From Ottelia alismoides (taxonomy: Eukaryota > Streptophyta > Magnoliopsida > Alismatales > Hydrocharitaceae), in the NCBI GenBank assembly GCA_037367405.1, contig JAZKJV010007250.1:62001-126000 (forward strand): a DNA stretch of 64,000 nt, given 5' to 3'. The notes below the pieces were generated by a model, which worked only from the letters and a program-made list of their open reading frames with translations, did no database searches and was not told where the DNA came from. Of this stretch, positions 21,328-34,671 are shown piece by piece. Made by a program: the position numbers and the translations under genes. Each line of letters starts with the position of its first letter. The stretch's first letter is position 1.

Positions 21328-24300
21328 TGATAAATCTCAGATTTATCACTCTAAAAATGACTAATTAAGATGAAATCCCTATAATTCATTGGCACTTCTT
21401 CAGTTATTTTGCATAATTAGCATCCAATCATGTAATGATAAGAACTGCATTTTATCACTCATTATTGCACAAAATGAGGAGCCAAAAATCCCAATCCAAT
21501 TGACCTCTAAAATAGCCTAAATTCCCTGATTTTTAACTAATCCATGCTAACTTCAAATGACATGAAATCACTCAACTGTGTATATATCACTAAGAAGAAT
21601 AAAGAAAATACAAAAAAATCACTAACCTAAATAAGTAGACCAAAAACCCAAACCCTAATTCCAGGATTTTCAGACTAAAACCTTGATATCTTCCTCATCT
21701 AATGTCTGATTTGATCCGACTCACTTTTGAACTATTGTACATTCAAACATCTTCAAAACAAGACCAAGTTTAAGTGAACTTGAGCTCATACGTGAAAGTT
21801 GGGTTTTGGGCCTCTTTTGTACATTTTATATTTTAACGGTTTTCGACCTATTATTTTATGTACATAATTAACTTATTTTATGTTATTTCTCTTTCATTAA
21901 TTTTCTTTGACGAAAGTTTTATTAAAATGCGTAAAAATTGAAATCCAAAATGGGCTTGAAATAAAAGAAACTAACTGAGTCTGAGTTTTCACTATCTGTC
22001 TGTACGAAAATTGTCTTTTTCGTATTTTATTTTAGTTCAGCTTTTTCTTACTTCTTAAAAATACAAAAAAATAGATTAATGTGTAACTATTTATCTTTGA
22101 TTTTATCATATTTTTTCAAATTTTTATCTGGTTTAAAAATGATAAAAAAGTTTTTAAACCTAAAAATCAAGGTATTCAATGTACATGGGATACTGCAAAA
22201 ATATCACTTTGTGCAAATGATTTATTTTGCTTTTAGTCTCCTCGTGAAAGTTGTAGATCTTGTCGAGACAAACAACTTCCATGAAGAAAAATTTTTGATC
22301 GGAGGTCGTTTGCTATAATTTTTGAATTATCTTTATATTTAATTTTTCGAATTTTTTTGGGACTTACACGTGGCCGCTCCAGGAGCCGCCACGTGTCATC
22401 CATTTTTGGCCTTATTTATATTTCATTTTTTTTAAAAAAATCAAAAGCCACACACATGCAGCGCACGTGCCTCCTGTGCACGCGCACTACACGTGCTTAA
22501 CCTCTCCCCTTTCCTATTGTGCGCCACGTGGTGTCATCCTGGCCATCCGATCTTGGCCAATCAGATGGCCATTGCTCCTTCTCCTTCCTCCGACCTACTT
22601 TCCTCTTCTGGGCATATTTCACCACCCCTTACAGCCGCAAATCACGCTGCCGTCATCTACTTCCATCTATGTTCGGCTTCCTCCCTCGTGTATCTCACCC
22701 CGATCTTCCAGATATGGCCACGAATCTCACCCCCTCGTCACAATATTCAATCCCAATCACTCTCCAATATGCATCCTCGTTAGACGATGTCTCCCTCTCC
22801 CTATTAAAGCATCGTCGTCGTCGCCCTCTCATCCCCATCCGCCAATAGCCCCAAATCGAGGATGGGTGGTGGTGACAACACCTCTCCTCTCCTTCAATAT
22901 GGTGAGGTCCAAGGGTCCCTCCTCGTTGTAGTGCGGCCTCCCTCTCCACCGCTAATGCCCCTGCTCCAGACGTCCTCCTCTATCGAGCCAACCAACTTCG
23001 ACCCACCCCAACTCCATCGCCCACAATCCTTCATCGACCACCAGTCAGGCTCCTCCACAACTCCACTTCCTTTTCCAACACCTCCTTGCAGGAGCCAGGA
23101 GTTGTCATCACCGACAAGTTCCATCATCTCCGTCCTCGACGCCACCAGCTCACCGCCCTCGCTAGGGCCCCTGCCTCCACCGTGGCCATCTCTTACTCCG
23201 CCAACCGCCGGAAGCCCCCACTGCAAGCCACCACTAATTCCTCCACTGCTACGTCGGGTTCAAGTCCCCAGGTGGTCACATGTTTCTCGAGTGTCGCTTG
23301 GGAACAATTACAACCAAAGCCCCTGGTGATCTCCGATGCAACAGAAGTAACCCCCAGCCCAGAGGTCACATGCGATGCACGTGACTACTGGGACATTTAC
23401 AGGAAGGACCCCAGAGGACCCAAGTATTACCAACCTCCCTCCGTCGCTCAAGGGTCACGTGCCTGGCAAGTGACCGCTTGGCATTTTTTTTAAAATACCA
23501 CTAGGGGTTTAGGTAATTACTTTTAAGTCCCTTCACTACATTATTTTATTTTATATTATTGCAATTATACCCATGTGTTCTCCCTTTGTATTAGACCTCT
23601 ATATGACACTATTTTTATTATTCAAAAATATCATTGTGTTCAATTAATTATCTACATTATGACATGCTTGTGAGATTTTTCTAGATTATGGTTAACTACT
23701 AATTAATATTCTCATGGAAAATTGTATATTTTATCCATCTTGTGCCTCAAAATTCGTAAGTAATTAACCATAGCTCCAAAAATTGCCAAAAATTCATAGA
23801 TTGTAGAATTAGTTGTATTTTACATCATGCCTAAAAAGAATTACATTTGCATAATGGTTTGCCCTATAAAAATCATTTTGCTTTTTTCAATCTTTAATTT
23901 TTAACAAATATTAAATCTCATATTTTTATGGTTTAGGATTTTTTTGAGATCAATCACCTAGTGATAGATCTTGGACAAAATTTATCCCTTGAAAATAAAT
24001 ATGTTTAATATTTATTATAATTAACTATTAAAATTCACTTTATTTGCATTCATAAATTCATAAAATATTTATCTTGCATCCAAAAAAATCCAAAAAAATA
24101 CAGTGCATTCATTTCACCATATTTTACATATTGGCCAAGTTTTGTATTTTTTGGAGAATATTTTATTGAAAATTACATTTTAGTCCCTAAAATTGGACTC
24201 ATTTACATTTGCATCCCAAAACTGCATTAAAAATACTAAAAATATTCCATCTCAAAAATCGTGCATGAACTTTGATAGACAAAATTCTAGGTTGTTTCTT

Positions 24301-24453
24301 TGTCTCCCTGAGTTCGACCTTGGACTTGCCCAAGTAAAATAAACATTAAACCACTCTGAATAAAATTGATTAATTTATTGTAGTTATTTCTTGATCAATT
24401 ATGAATTCCTGTTGTAATTACAACGATATATCCATCATTATTTTTAAAGCTTA
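21328..24453 (+). mobile_element. Family C LTR 1 (3' LTR of the remnant to its left)
   Basis: This LTR of about 3.1 kb follows a polypurine tract, so it is a 3' LTR. It opens with a near-perfect palindrome (TGATAAATCT / AGATTTATCA). The mid-LTR inverted repeat is at 22243-22283 and a G+C-rich block at about 22360-23480. A long A+T-rich 3' third includes the AGTTCGACCTTGGACTTG stretch common to these LTRs. Its sequence parallels the copy at 51609-54893 along the whole length, with similarity ending at AAAGCTTA in both. The overlapping frames at 22467-23493 occur in three frames at once and are not genes. Confidence 0.8.
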
Positions 24454-26066
24454 ACTCACACCAATTAAAGAGGGCATTTATGGATTCATCACCTCCCAAG
24501 CCCAATTACCCACTCCCACTTTGGAGGAAACTCGTTGTCACCTCGCCTCTCTCCAGTAATATGCCTCGAGCACAAAAAGCGGAAGAAAAACAGATCAAGA
24601 GCTAGAGGTTCAGATCTGGAGGCTTTTTTAGGGAAGAGTTGCAACTAATCTTGAAATGAGAATGGCTGCATGAATCGAGGTCGGGCAAGGCAAAAGTTAT
24701 TCATGCATGGTTATTAATTATTCGGGTAATCAAATGGTGTAGGAAGTAGCAGCAATGAGGTCAATGAGTGGATGGGAAAAATCAAATGAAACCGGGTGTA
24801 AACATTATTCAGGTCAAAGTGGAACTCACAGGCAGAGTTAACCCGAGTCAACAGACCCGGGTTCAGCCAATAGCATGGCTAGATCTGCTAAAAGACAAAC
24901 AAGTAAAGAAAAATCAATGAGAAAAATGAAATAAATACAAAATAAAATCGAAAATAATTTGAAACAAAAAAATTTTATAAATAAAAAATGTAAATAAATA
25001 AATTTAATTTAGGTGATTTTAATAAATTAAATAAGTTAAATAATTACGTAAAAATAAATAAAAAACCTTTTATTCATATGTAAAAATGCTTATATATACA
25101 AGAAATGAATTTTTAATAGATTATTTTTAAAAATAATTATATATTTTATTAATATACATAGTAATTTGAGGATTTCAAATATAATTTTGTTTTATTTTTA
25201 GAGTTAATTTATTAAGTTAAATAAATAAGGATATATACAATATAGGTATGCGATACCAATAGTATAACTACATTATTTTATTTTTTTTATTTTTTTGTTT
25301 TGTTGTTTCTACTTGCATTTTATATAAATAAATACAATATATTCACGTCATAAAAATACAATATGTTAAAAAATAAAAATAAAATAAAAGTAATAAATAA
25401 TGCAATGTACAACAAAGGCATAATATATAGTAGCACTCCAAAAAGCCACTTCTTATATCTTAACTCCAATTTTATTGAAATCACTTTCATTTTAAAGCTT
25501 ATTTATTTTTGAACACAATGAAAGTGGGTTTGATTTTTTGAGTTTTTTTATGGAGAATATTTTAATCTAACAAGTTTAGCTTTGCATCTTTTTTAAAGTG
25601 TTTTTATTTTTATTTTGTACAAAGATTGTTCTTGCAATTATTTTTAATATTTACAGAAGTCTCAAGAAGAAAATATTTTTATTTGGAGTTATTTTGATTA
25701 TACATAAAATAGTAGAAGAAATATATATTATGTACAAGTATGAAGATTGATTTTTCTTGATTTTCTTCACAATATGCATTATCTCCCCCCTACTATATTC
25801 CTAGTCGATTAGGTGAAGACTTGACCTACTCTCAGGGTTAGGATCAGCCTGTATTAATTCATATATAAAGTCTTTTATTTTTTATTTTTCCTTTATTTCT
25901 TTATTTCTTGATCTATTTATTTTAGATTAAAAGAATGATAAATATATACTATTTATAAAAGAAAGAGGATTTTTTAAAAAGAGAGACTTATTGATATTTA
26001 CATGTGTTTTATAAGGTATTTTAAGCTAAAATAAATGAATAAAGATGATGATGTGGTGATTCATCA
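24454..26066 (-). mobile_element. Minus-strand LTR fragment X
   Basis: Read on the minus strand, TGATGAATCACC begins at 26066 right after a purine tract (ATATATGGGGA), the pattern that opens LTRs in this window. The body, extremely A+T rich, shares blocks with LTR Y: a purine tract with CCTGAG(A)GTAGG near 25780-25850 and the region around 25440-25500. It includes G+C-richer sequence at 24490-24900. The lower end is unclear. Its internal region would lie to the right but is not recognisable. Confidence 0.5.
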
Positions 26067-28899
26067 TCCCCATATATTTTATGTTTTCTTGTCCCTTAGC
26101 AAACACGTATTTGAAGAATAAGTGACTAAAAAGAAAAGCAAGAAAGGAAAAATAAAGACCTTACAAAAATTTTGATTTCTAAACTAATCTTCATAAAATC
26201 AAAGTTGAAGATCGGTCAGAACTTTGGATTATTAGTTTAGTAGAACCTTATTGAAAATGGGATTTTAAGACTCAACAACCTTTAAGTTCCACGAGTCTCT
26301 ATTCAGTTCACCTCGATAGTAAGGTATGAACAAGTCCTCATATGCAAATTCTGATGACTATGAATCTACTTGTATTGTGTAAGTGAAATATAACACTCCA
26401 CATCTGAAGTGACAAAGAACAACCTTCTCCTAGCAATGTGACTCTAATTCCCCAGTCTAGCTACTCTTTCCTCGAGGAGCGCGGTATTTCCTTCTAAATT
26501 CATGTACGTGTTGTTTCCACAATCGAAAGGGGGGTGGGAGATAGAAGAATAAGAAATGAACTGGAGGGGATCAGTGTAGCCACATCTCCTTCTGATGCCA
26601 GCCAGTGTAGCCAAGTCTCCATAAGTTTTGTAGGTTCCCTAAAGATCGACCATTGTCACCATTTTTTATTTTGTATATTTGTCTTCTATTTGTTGTAAAG
26701 AAATGTTGCATTGCTCAGATCTTATTGTGCCCAGATAGGTATAGAATCTTTTTTCTGCCCATGTTTTGGGATCTTAGAAATATAGTGCCAGTAGATCATC
26801 CCTTATCTGAAGCTTTATTTCAACCCAGAGCTCTCATAGTTCGATGTCCATGCCACTAGAATAGGTTGGGGTGTATTGGCCACTCAATGTGACAGCGTTT
26901 ATATAATGATCGCTTCAAATATGCAAATTGTTTACTATTTTTTCCACATTTCCGTGATGCGAGGCTCATAAAGTTTTATTTATGTCCTTCAAAAGTAATG
27001 TTTGTAGAGTATATATAGCTTATTTAAGAGACAAAATATGATGGAGGAGAAACATGATCTTATATTGTTTTGAGCCACCAAAATTTGTGGAATGCAAGAG
27101 GTTTATTTCTTAGTGACCTAAGTAGAAGATAGATGAGTCTAATGACCTTCTTTGATTATTACTTCCATATGAGCAACTAAGTTGATGCCAACATCCTTCT
27201 AATGTCTACCACGATGAATCACCTATATGCATTTTATCCATTATTGCAAAGAAATTATTAATAGGACGGCGAATGAGGAATCCTTTATTGCAAATATTCA
27301 AAAAAATATAATGTACTGACTCATAGTTGTTTTCATAGAGATGACATCTCCTAACTAATAGAATATTCCCTTTATAATTTTTCATTATTGATTTATATTC
27401 TTCATCAACTACAGGAAATAATATTCGTAAGGATGAAAAGTATTTGATATAATTCCATATCAAAATATGAAATTTGGCCTCCATTTTAGAATTAGTTGTA
27501 TTTTTTCTTATTTAGAGACTATTTAGCACCATACATGTTTCACGAAGGAAAAGGGACTCCTTTTTTAAGTAAAAGAAGAGTCCAACCACCATAAGCATAA
27601 AAATTAAAAAACAATATAAAAAATACGAATGTCAAATAGAATATATACAATGTTTTTTATAAAAAATCGTGATCATTGATCTAATTTAGCAAAACCCAAC
27701 CACCATGAGTTCAAAATATAATATAATGAGGTAATTTTTATCTGGCCATTATTGCAAGGCGACAATCCACCCAAAAAATGACATCAGAAATTTGATTATT
27801 CATGTTATACGGTTTTTTTCTCGTGAGCAACGGTAGTTTCATCCATTTTTGCATCATTTGATCCTCCAAAGATTTTAGACTTTTTTGTAGGTGGGAGCAT
27901 TAGCGGTGGAAGCATGTGTCACCACGATTTACTTGAAGTCCAGCAGTTTTGAAAAATAATTAATTACCAAAGAGAAAAAGATGCATTAGGAGTTCAAGAA
28001 AGGTTGAACAAAAAAGGAAGTTTGAAGTCAGATCCACTAACACTCCAAAGATAGCGCCCAACATGTTTTGTAGTGTAATGTAGGCAGTGGGGTCCCGAAT
28101 CTTAATTAGTGCACCTAGATGCATGTGATATTCGTGTATTGGGTGGAATCTTCTTTGTTAATAATTGTTGAATTGGAAAACAAGCAGCCATTATCCCCGA
28201 CCTGCAATGCTGCTAGAGCAGTAGACAGTCCTTCGCATTTGACAACGACGACAGGTGGAGTAGCCACCTCAGCAGTTGATAATGCGCTGCATGTAGACAG
28301 AACCCTTTGTCTGTTTATCAATAGCTCAACTTATGGGAATGTGATACTTGATTTAGAGAAGAAAAAGTCAAACATACCAATCTCAAGATTCGTAAAATAG
28401 ATATTCAAACTATTTAGACTACATGAAATGAGAGAATCTAAAATATCTTGCAATCATATCATCGTCGCAATGTTCATAAATATAAAAATGATCTTAATAT
28501 ATACGTAGATAAGAAAATATATATTTGAAGAGAAAATAATTCGTTAGGAAGTAGTTACATCTAATGTTATCCCACGGATATATATTAATATAATATTAAT
28601 ATAACGTTGAATCTTCATTAAGCTTTAAAGAATTTTTTAAAGAAAAAAGGATATTTGGTGAAGGCGCTCATAAAAACACTTCATTTAATAACATAATTAC
28701 AAAATATCATAGTTAGTTAATTAATCAGTACCTTCAAGTACATTAGGATGTTCAACATTTCGCACGTAGAACCTTTCTTGATGAAAACTCACACTATCCA
28801 TGCAAGTCACAATAACAACACCAATGAAATGACAATGTTATACCCCTTTCTGAATTCCTCCATCTCAAACTAATAGATTTCTAAAAATTATTGACGTTA
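26067..28899. other. Decayed A+T-rich DNA without a recognisable gene
   Basis: Apart from the possible LINE scrap at 27206-27484, I see no gene here. The frames at 26653-26859 and 28119-28400 are short and unrecognised, with no supporting signals. It may hold the decayed internal region of element X. Confidence 0.5.
27206..27484 (-). pseudogene. Possible LINE reverse-transcriptase zinc-binding fragment
   Basis: This 92-codon frame contains RRCHLYENNYESVHYIFLN, spaced like the zf-RVT region at the end of plant LINE reverse transcriptases (C..C, then (E)ES(V/A)xH(I/L)F). The second cysteine is Tyr here and the histidine is kept. A run of aromatic and basic residues before it (residues 5-40) also fits. 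There is no RT core, endonuclease or poly-A tail nearby, so at best this is an isolated scrap. A chance frame in A+T-rich DNA is the alternative. Confidence 0.35.
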
Positions 28900-30055
28900 G
28901 TGTTATCAATCCCATCCTTGGAAGCCAGATCTCACGCCTCCTGAGACAATGCACACTTTTCGATTTCGATAGGTAATGAGCATCGGAATTCCTATATATG
29001 GCGATTTTCCATATTTTGATCGAGATGTATTGAAATGTCGATGATATTTCGACATATCGATCCATTTCGGTTGAAATTCATGGTTTCCAACACAAAATTT
29101 TCCGGATTTCGACCGATATTGGTGAAATATCATTTGATATATATATATATATATATCAATGATATTATCTATGTGAGCTTGATTTTACTACTTATTTACT
29201 TATTCTCAGTATTAAAACACATAATGATTTATATATTTTATTTCAGGTTGGGTGTGCTGGTAGGGAATGGTGCAACAGAGGGAGTACATACGACAATTCT
29301 TGAACTTGAGGTGCTTCCTCCCATTTGGTTTTAACCAATAGAGATGAAACAACTCTATAGCTTCTATATATCCGATATAGCTCGTTCGTTTCATTCATTT
29401 ACCATTTATCTTCATAAAGTTGATGCATCTTTATTATAAGTATGTAATTAATTTCGTAATTCATTAGAGCTATATTCACGATAGTTATTTCTATGAACGA
29501 AATATTGTCTATTTAATCATTATCTACATTTTAGAATCAAATGCTCGTTTACTTTTATGATAAAAGGTGTCTTCTAAGTGTTGTTAACTTAATTATTTTA
29601 ATTTCCATTTTCATTATCTATCAGTCAGGTCAACAATATGTTTGATATGACTGATATCGTATGATATAAGGTGTATGGATGAGAGATATGTGTGATATAA
29701 ATGTGCATTTGTAAGCTATTATTGTTTTAAGATCTTGGATTGGATGATATTAATTTCCAGTATTTATTAGCTAAGAATCAACATTAACATCGATTTGACC
29801 GATAAGACCGATACGTGTGATATAAGAGGCATATGTGAGCAATATGTGTGATATAAGTGTGTATTTCTAAGTTATTTATTGTTGTAATAACTTGAAAAAT
29901 CTTATTTTGCAAAAAAAAACTCAAAAAATAACTTTTTGAGGTATTTTCAATATTTCCACAAAAACGATCGAAATTTCACCGAAATTTTTGTTTTGAAGGG
30001 GACCGAAATGAAATCGAAATCGAGATTTCGAATCTTGGGCACAACACACAAAATA
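28900..30055. repeat. Unclassified repeat region with internal direct duplication
   Basis: This region is rich in CGA(A/T)ATTTCG-type words near both ends (28950-29110 and 29955-30035), in partly inverted arrangement, suggesting a decayed foldback transposon. A segment around 29640-29740 recurs 156 bases later around 29795-29890 (shared word TGTGATATAA at 29691 and 29847). A TA dinucleotide run lies at 29136-29156. No coding sequence is recognised and no clean termini or target duplication are visible. Confidence 0.4.
29136..29156 (+). repeat. TA dinucleotide microsatellite
   Basis: About ten TA units. Confidence 0.9.
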
Positions 30056-30129
30056 AAAACATCAATTTTGTAAAGAGACTCTTACACCTTTCTAAAAAAA
30101 CCACCAACATCTCGGGACTGGCAATCAAT

Positions 30130-31612
30130 GTGTAAAAAATCAGATCGGATGTTGAACCAGTCTCGTGCCAATATTGGTTTGATCGGGTCGGACCAGTGGT
30201 CTAAACCGATGATGACATCAGCATCACATCATCAATCATAGGCTGAAAAAAATCGGACCGGGCATTTTTAGAGGTTGGATCGGTTGGACCAGATTTACTA
30301 ATACAAAAAGTTTGGATATATCAAATATTCATATATACAAAAGAAATCATCAAGTTGAAAAACTCGAACATATGGTAATGCATACCAATATAAACATTCA
30401 TATAAATAATTGAAGAAGCATGTGCTAAACACATACAAATATAAACTTTGATATAAATAATCAACTAAGCATGTACGAGTAGTTGTACAACTAAGTCTTA
30501 CTAAACATTTCTTAACTAAAGATTAATAGATTAATTGATAAGAAATCTTAGAACATAAGTAGCATAGTATTCAACTAAAGACATTAATTATGCAACATTT
30601 TTATTGGAGAACGAACACTTGCTCCATGAATTGCCTTGAAATCAAAGATATGTTCCTCTTCTTTAAGTTTGGTACATAACAAAAGAGGACACCTATTCTA
30701 CCTAACAAGTAGCTTCCCTCCCCCTTTTTCTTCTTACTTTGAAAGGGACGTGGAACAACGATGCCTTTGATCTTGATTTTTCTGTTTATCGAAAGAAATA
30801 CTAATAATCGATCTACAACGTCCCACTACTAAACAGTGTTGCATGGTCCTCGGCTGCGGCCTTGCCCGAACAGTCATGCACGTATTGCCATATGGAGATT
30901 TTTATTCCCGTAAAAGGCATCGATCCTCTTGATTAAATGGGAGATATCACTGGAATCCAAGCTTTGTTAGACAACCGCTCGTTCATACGTCTGCCACTAT
31001 CCATCTTCCTAATCTCATCCAAACCTATCCCATTCTTGCCGGGAACTAGTTCTAGACGAGGTTCCATTTGTTGACAAATTCCTACAACCTTTCCCACATT
31101 TCCGAATCCCAAAACATGAGGGTGATTCCACGGATGATCTCCTGCTAGATCTTTCATGGGGGATCTCCAAGCAGCTTTATCCCTCCTCTTTTGACAATTC
31201 CTTTTTCCTGACGTTCCTCTCTGGCAGTGGTGTCCTCGTCTCTTACAGTAGCTCACGACCAACAAATGAACTCCTTGCTCACACATCACATAATTAGAAT
31301 CAAAACTTGTTACATGCAGTTATTGGATGCTAACACCCTAAACGGTTGGATTTGATATCAAGTTACAGAGAGATAAGAGATGTGACGTTTTTATAGAGGA
31401 GAGAACCGGGCTCGTGACTTTTGGATTTCTGCATTGATGAGGAGGCACGGTTTGAACCGGTTTGCTTCGATCGATTCGACCACGTTTTTTATTTCGTCCT
31501 TTAAAAAAGTCAAATGTAAAACCGGCCTAACTTTTCGGATTTTGATCGGTTCACGGTTGAATCAGTCTGATCAGCCGGTCCAGTTCGATTTTTAAAACCT
31601 TGCTGACAATCC
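30130..31612. mobile_element. Possible foldback element with ACCGG-rich arms
   Basis: The left arm (30130-30310) and the right arm read in reverse (31612-31430) both start with an AAAAATC(A/G)..C(T/C)GG stretch. Both are full of CCGG, GGACC and AACCGG words, which are otherwise absent here. Such arms resemble the GGTTCGACCGG-type repeats common in plant genomes. Between them lie a minus-strand frame and an upstream TATA-like sequence. The arms align only loosely by eye, and I find no target duplication. Confidence 0.35.
30933..31289 (-). pseudogene. Unidentified minus-strand frame, possible gene relic
   Basis: This frame of 118 codons starts at ATGATG. It is basic (CKRRGHHCQRG; KRNCQKRRDKAAW) with a more ordinary C-terminal half (SPMKDLAGDHPW; GIGLDEIRKMD). 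The composition is more protein-like than the other frames of this region, and about 100 bp upstream on the same strand is a TATA-like TATAAAAAC (31386-31394). I do not recognise the family. Downstream DNA on the same strand (30600-30930) is also protein-like in broken frames. It may be a gene piece carried between the foldback arms, or the element's own relic. Confidence 0.25.
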
Positions 31613-32652
31613 CTCTCTCAAGAGGATGAATCACCGTAAAACGGCCGTGTTTCCTCATCACAGCCAGTTTTCCAATATTTTCTCCAAATTACCGTTATCA
31701 CATATCCAAAATTGTAATGTCCATTTAAATGGAACATAAACCTTATTAATCTCTCACATATATAATTATGAAGATCTCATGACTAATCAAATCCAACAAA
31801 CATTCCCTCCTTGTTCTTGCACATAAGAGAAAGAAAGAGAGACCATACCAAGAGACTCATCTTTCTCACAAAAGAGACATCGACATCGAACTGGATGAAA
31901 GACACATTGACATGCAATAACAATGCAGTGAGTTACTCATTAGATCTAAGATATATATCGAATCCCTTGGGATAGAAGCTATGCAATAGCACCATACATC
32001 GAAGGTACAAGCCGATGTTTGAATGTGTGTGTGCACGTAGATCTGTACGACAGACTTAAAAATGAAGTGCGATCTTTCTTGAGCTAGCGTCATCCTTTCA
32101 CCTTGGATGGTGCTTTGCAGGGGTCGAGTGGAGAAAGCGACATTATGGGTGTTCCGCTTCAGTGTCGGAATTTGGACCAAATGAAGAGGCTTCTAGCACT
32201 GGTCAAGAGTGTGATTGCAATTCTCATCCCAAGGTTGGGTTGAGTAAATTACCGATGTGATCGTGGTGGTCGATGGGCTAGAGTGATAGGAACCCACCAT
32301 TTGTAGATGGTTTTGGGTCGGAGCTCTATTCTTGTGATGTAGAGGTTGATAACTAGAGGTGGTGGTTTGTGTCCACCACCTACAGCAGGAAGTGTAATGA
32401 CCTTTGGCTTTCCCCACATTGGAGGCATTGCTTTTTTGGGTGCGTTAAACCCAAGTTAAAAATGGATGAATGGATATATGTGATTATGAGTGTACCCAAT
32501 ACGCGTTGAAAAATTAATATCTGTGCATGTGCGCTTATGAGTTAGTGAATTGATGTGCGCAAAAGTCTTTAAGTTAATGTTACATATTAATATAAATACC
32601 ACGTCTACTATAGAAGTAGTAGGAGGAATATAAAATGTGCACAAGGAGTCAC
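31613..32652. other. Intergenic DNA, no gene recognised
   Basis: Minus-strand frames at 31866-32180 and 32193-32417 are unrecognised and lack motifs. This is the left flank of the CACTA insertion, and its continuation lies to the right of 34974. Confidence 0.5.
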
Positions 32653-32655
32653 ATG
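32653..32655 (+). repeat. CACTA target-site duplication, left
   Basis: ATG directly before CACTACAA, matched by ATG at 34972-34974. Three-base duplications are characteristic of CACTA transposons. Confidence 0.8.
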
Positions 32656-32689
32656 CACTACAAACTGTTGGATCTTTCGGGACGATAAA

Positions 32690-33335
32690 TGGGGACGGTT
32701 AAAGCACAACCGTCCCCTCTGTGATCAAAGGGGACGGTTGCGCCACAAACGTCCCGTATGAAAAGCATAGGGGACGTTCTAAATTGACTGTCCCTTCTGA
32801 ACGCATATTTAGGGACGGTTGTCAAACCGTCCCTTCCATTTATAACTTCTGGTTGAAATTTTTCTGCAGATGGACCTTTAGGGACGGTTATAACCGTCCC
32901 ATCTGATTTCCTGTTGGCGTCGCAAAATGTAACTCAGAGGGATGGTTTTAATAGTCCCTTATATAAACGTAGACCAAAGGGGACGGTCATTAAAACCATC
33001 CCCCTTATTTAGGTGTTTTTGTAAGCACCTATAGGGGACGGTTTTGACGGTCCCCTCTATCCCAGACCAAAGGGGAGGGTCGTTAAAATCGTCCCCTTTG
33101 CCCTAATTTCTCACTGTATGCATTTGTGGGTGAAAGCACCTATAGGGGACGGTTTTGACCGTCCCCTCTATGCTTCTGGCATCGTCCCATTACCCCAGCG
33201 TCGAGGATGACCAAAGGCAACGGTAATTATGACCGTCCCCTTTGGTAGCATCATGACCGTCCCCTCTCTATTGGAGAAGATATTTTGACATAGTAGACAC
33301 CATCAAGGACGGTCAAAACGATCGTCCCCGATGGT
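32690..33335 (+). repeat. Left subterminal GGGGACGGT hairpin array
   Basis: About ten modules, each a palindrome of some 25-32 bases with a 2-10 base centre. The best preserved are at 32690-32718, 32811-32836, 32880-32902, 33031-33060 and 33143-33172. Some have point changes on one arm only. Confidence 0.9.
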
Positions 33336-34671
33336 GTCTTCGAGAAAACTAACTCCAACCGATCATTTTCCCTAGTTTGCTCCATTCTTCATTCTCCTCC
33401 TCTCCTCTCTATCGTTGATATGGGTGGTGCAACACTGATGAGATGTCGTGGTGCTCCTTCATCGTGGTGCTCATGTCTTGCTCCGTGTTTCCTCATCTCT
33501 ATCGTGGTTCTTTCTTCGCTATCGTGGTATCCTTCTCCATCGTGTTTCGTACCCCGCCTTCGATTGTGCTTGTCATCTCGTTCGACCTAGTTCGCTATGT
33601 TTTTATATTGTTGATGTAAAATACAAACATGGTAGTATAATATCACCAATATGCACTATTTACATGATGATTTTTAATCATTTTTGTCACTAACTGTTAA
33701 CCTATCCTTGCTTGAAGGCATCCATGTTCTTCACTAGAGGAGATGTGCATATGACAAGAGGTGATTTTGGCCACGTATAGAGAAGAAGAGCGACATCATC
33801 AAACATGAGAAACGTTGTATGTTTACAATAAACATAGATATGCATTGTCTAAAAATTGATATCTATGTCTATTTTTCTCATGCAGCTATGAATATTTGTT
33901 ATAGGTACCTCTACTAAGAAGGTACATTCCTTGTTTCATTGGATTTCCTTTTTCTTAAAGTTTATATAAATTCGTATGCAATTGTCATGTTTTACAATAA
34001 TTTCAAAACACAAGAAATGGAAAGGAAGCACCATTATTGATGGAAGCCATTGAGAGGATATAAGGAGACTAGAATGTGGATATTATAGGATGATGAAAAA
34101 GTAATTAAGTCTATTTTGAATTACATAAATTTACTTCAAATTTTTTGAAGAATGGATGTAGTTCATTGATCACACTTTTTTTACAATGTAGGATCATCTT
34201 ATGATTGCAAGTAATGTGAGTGGATAACACTTGGTAATTCGCATATTTTTGTATAGGTCTTTATATGCATCTTAAGTGTTATATTGTCAACTCTTGGAAG
34301 CGGCTCATGAAAAGATCAAAAAAGAGCTACAACGGAATGTAGTGATATTCTATCTGAGAGAGATGTGATATAAGAACATCGTTCATAACACTATGGTGAT
34401 TTGTATGTACATGTCTGGGTATTGGTTGGAAATGAGTTTTACTTATTTGTCGGATTTATTTAGGTCTTAGAGAAGGATAAAAATCAAACATCATGATTTG
34501 GGTTAACAAAGAGATGTAGTGTTGGTAGAACACAATATTTAGTGTGGGTTGACCATATGTCCTGGATATTAATTTTATGATCAATCTAATGCTTGTAGCT
34601 CATTTATCTTAAAAGGTATAACATGGTATTCCTAGTAGTAGCTCCATATTTTTTTTGTAAAAATGACATCA

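Noticed and set aside
22467..23493. Several frames of 96-155 codons in the family C LTR
   Set aside because: They are open in three overlapping frames and also on the minus strand, which reflects G+C-rich, stop-poor sequence inside an LTR. The frames are not shared with LTR 2 at 52640-53970.
24480..24492. GGATTCATCA read on the minus strand as a second LTR start near LTR X
   Set aside because: Sequence on its downstream side is plus-strand family C LTR, and there is no purine tract before it; likely chance or a scrap.
28119..28400. 93-codon plus-strand frame
   Set aside because: No recognised motif; a minus-strand frame overlaps it, and no promoter or splice signals stand out.
32690..33335. 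CRISPR-like array of regularly repeated GGGGACGGT units
   Set aside because: Units are palindromes of variable spacing without unique spacers, inside CACTA termini in a plant genome.
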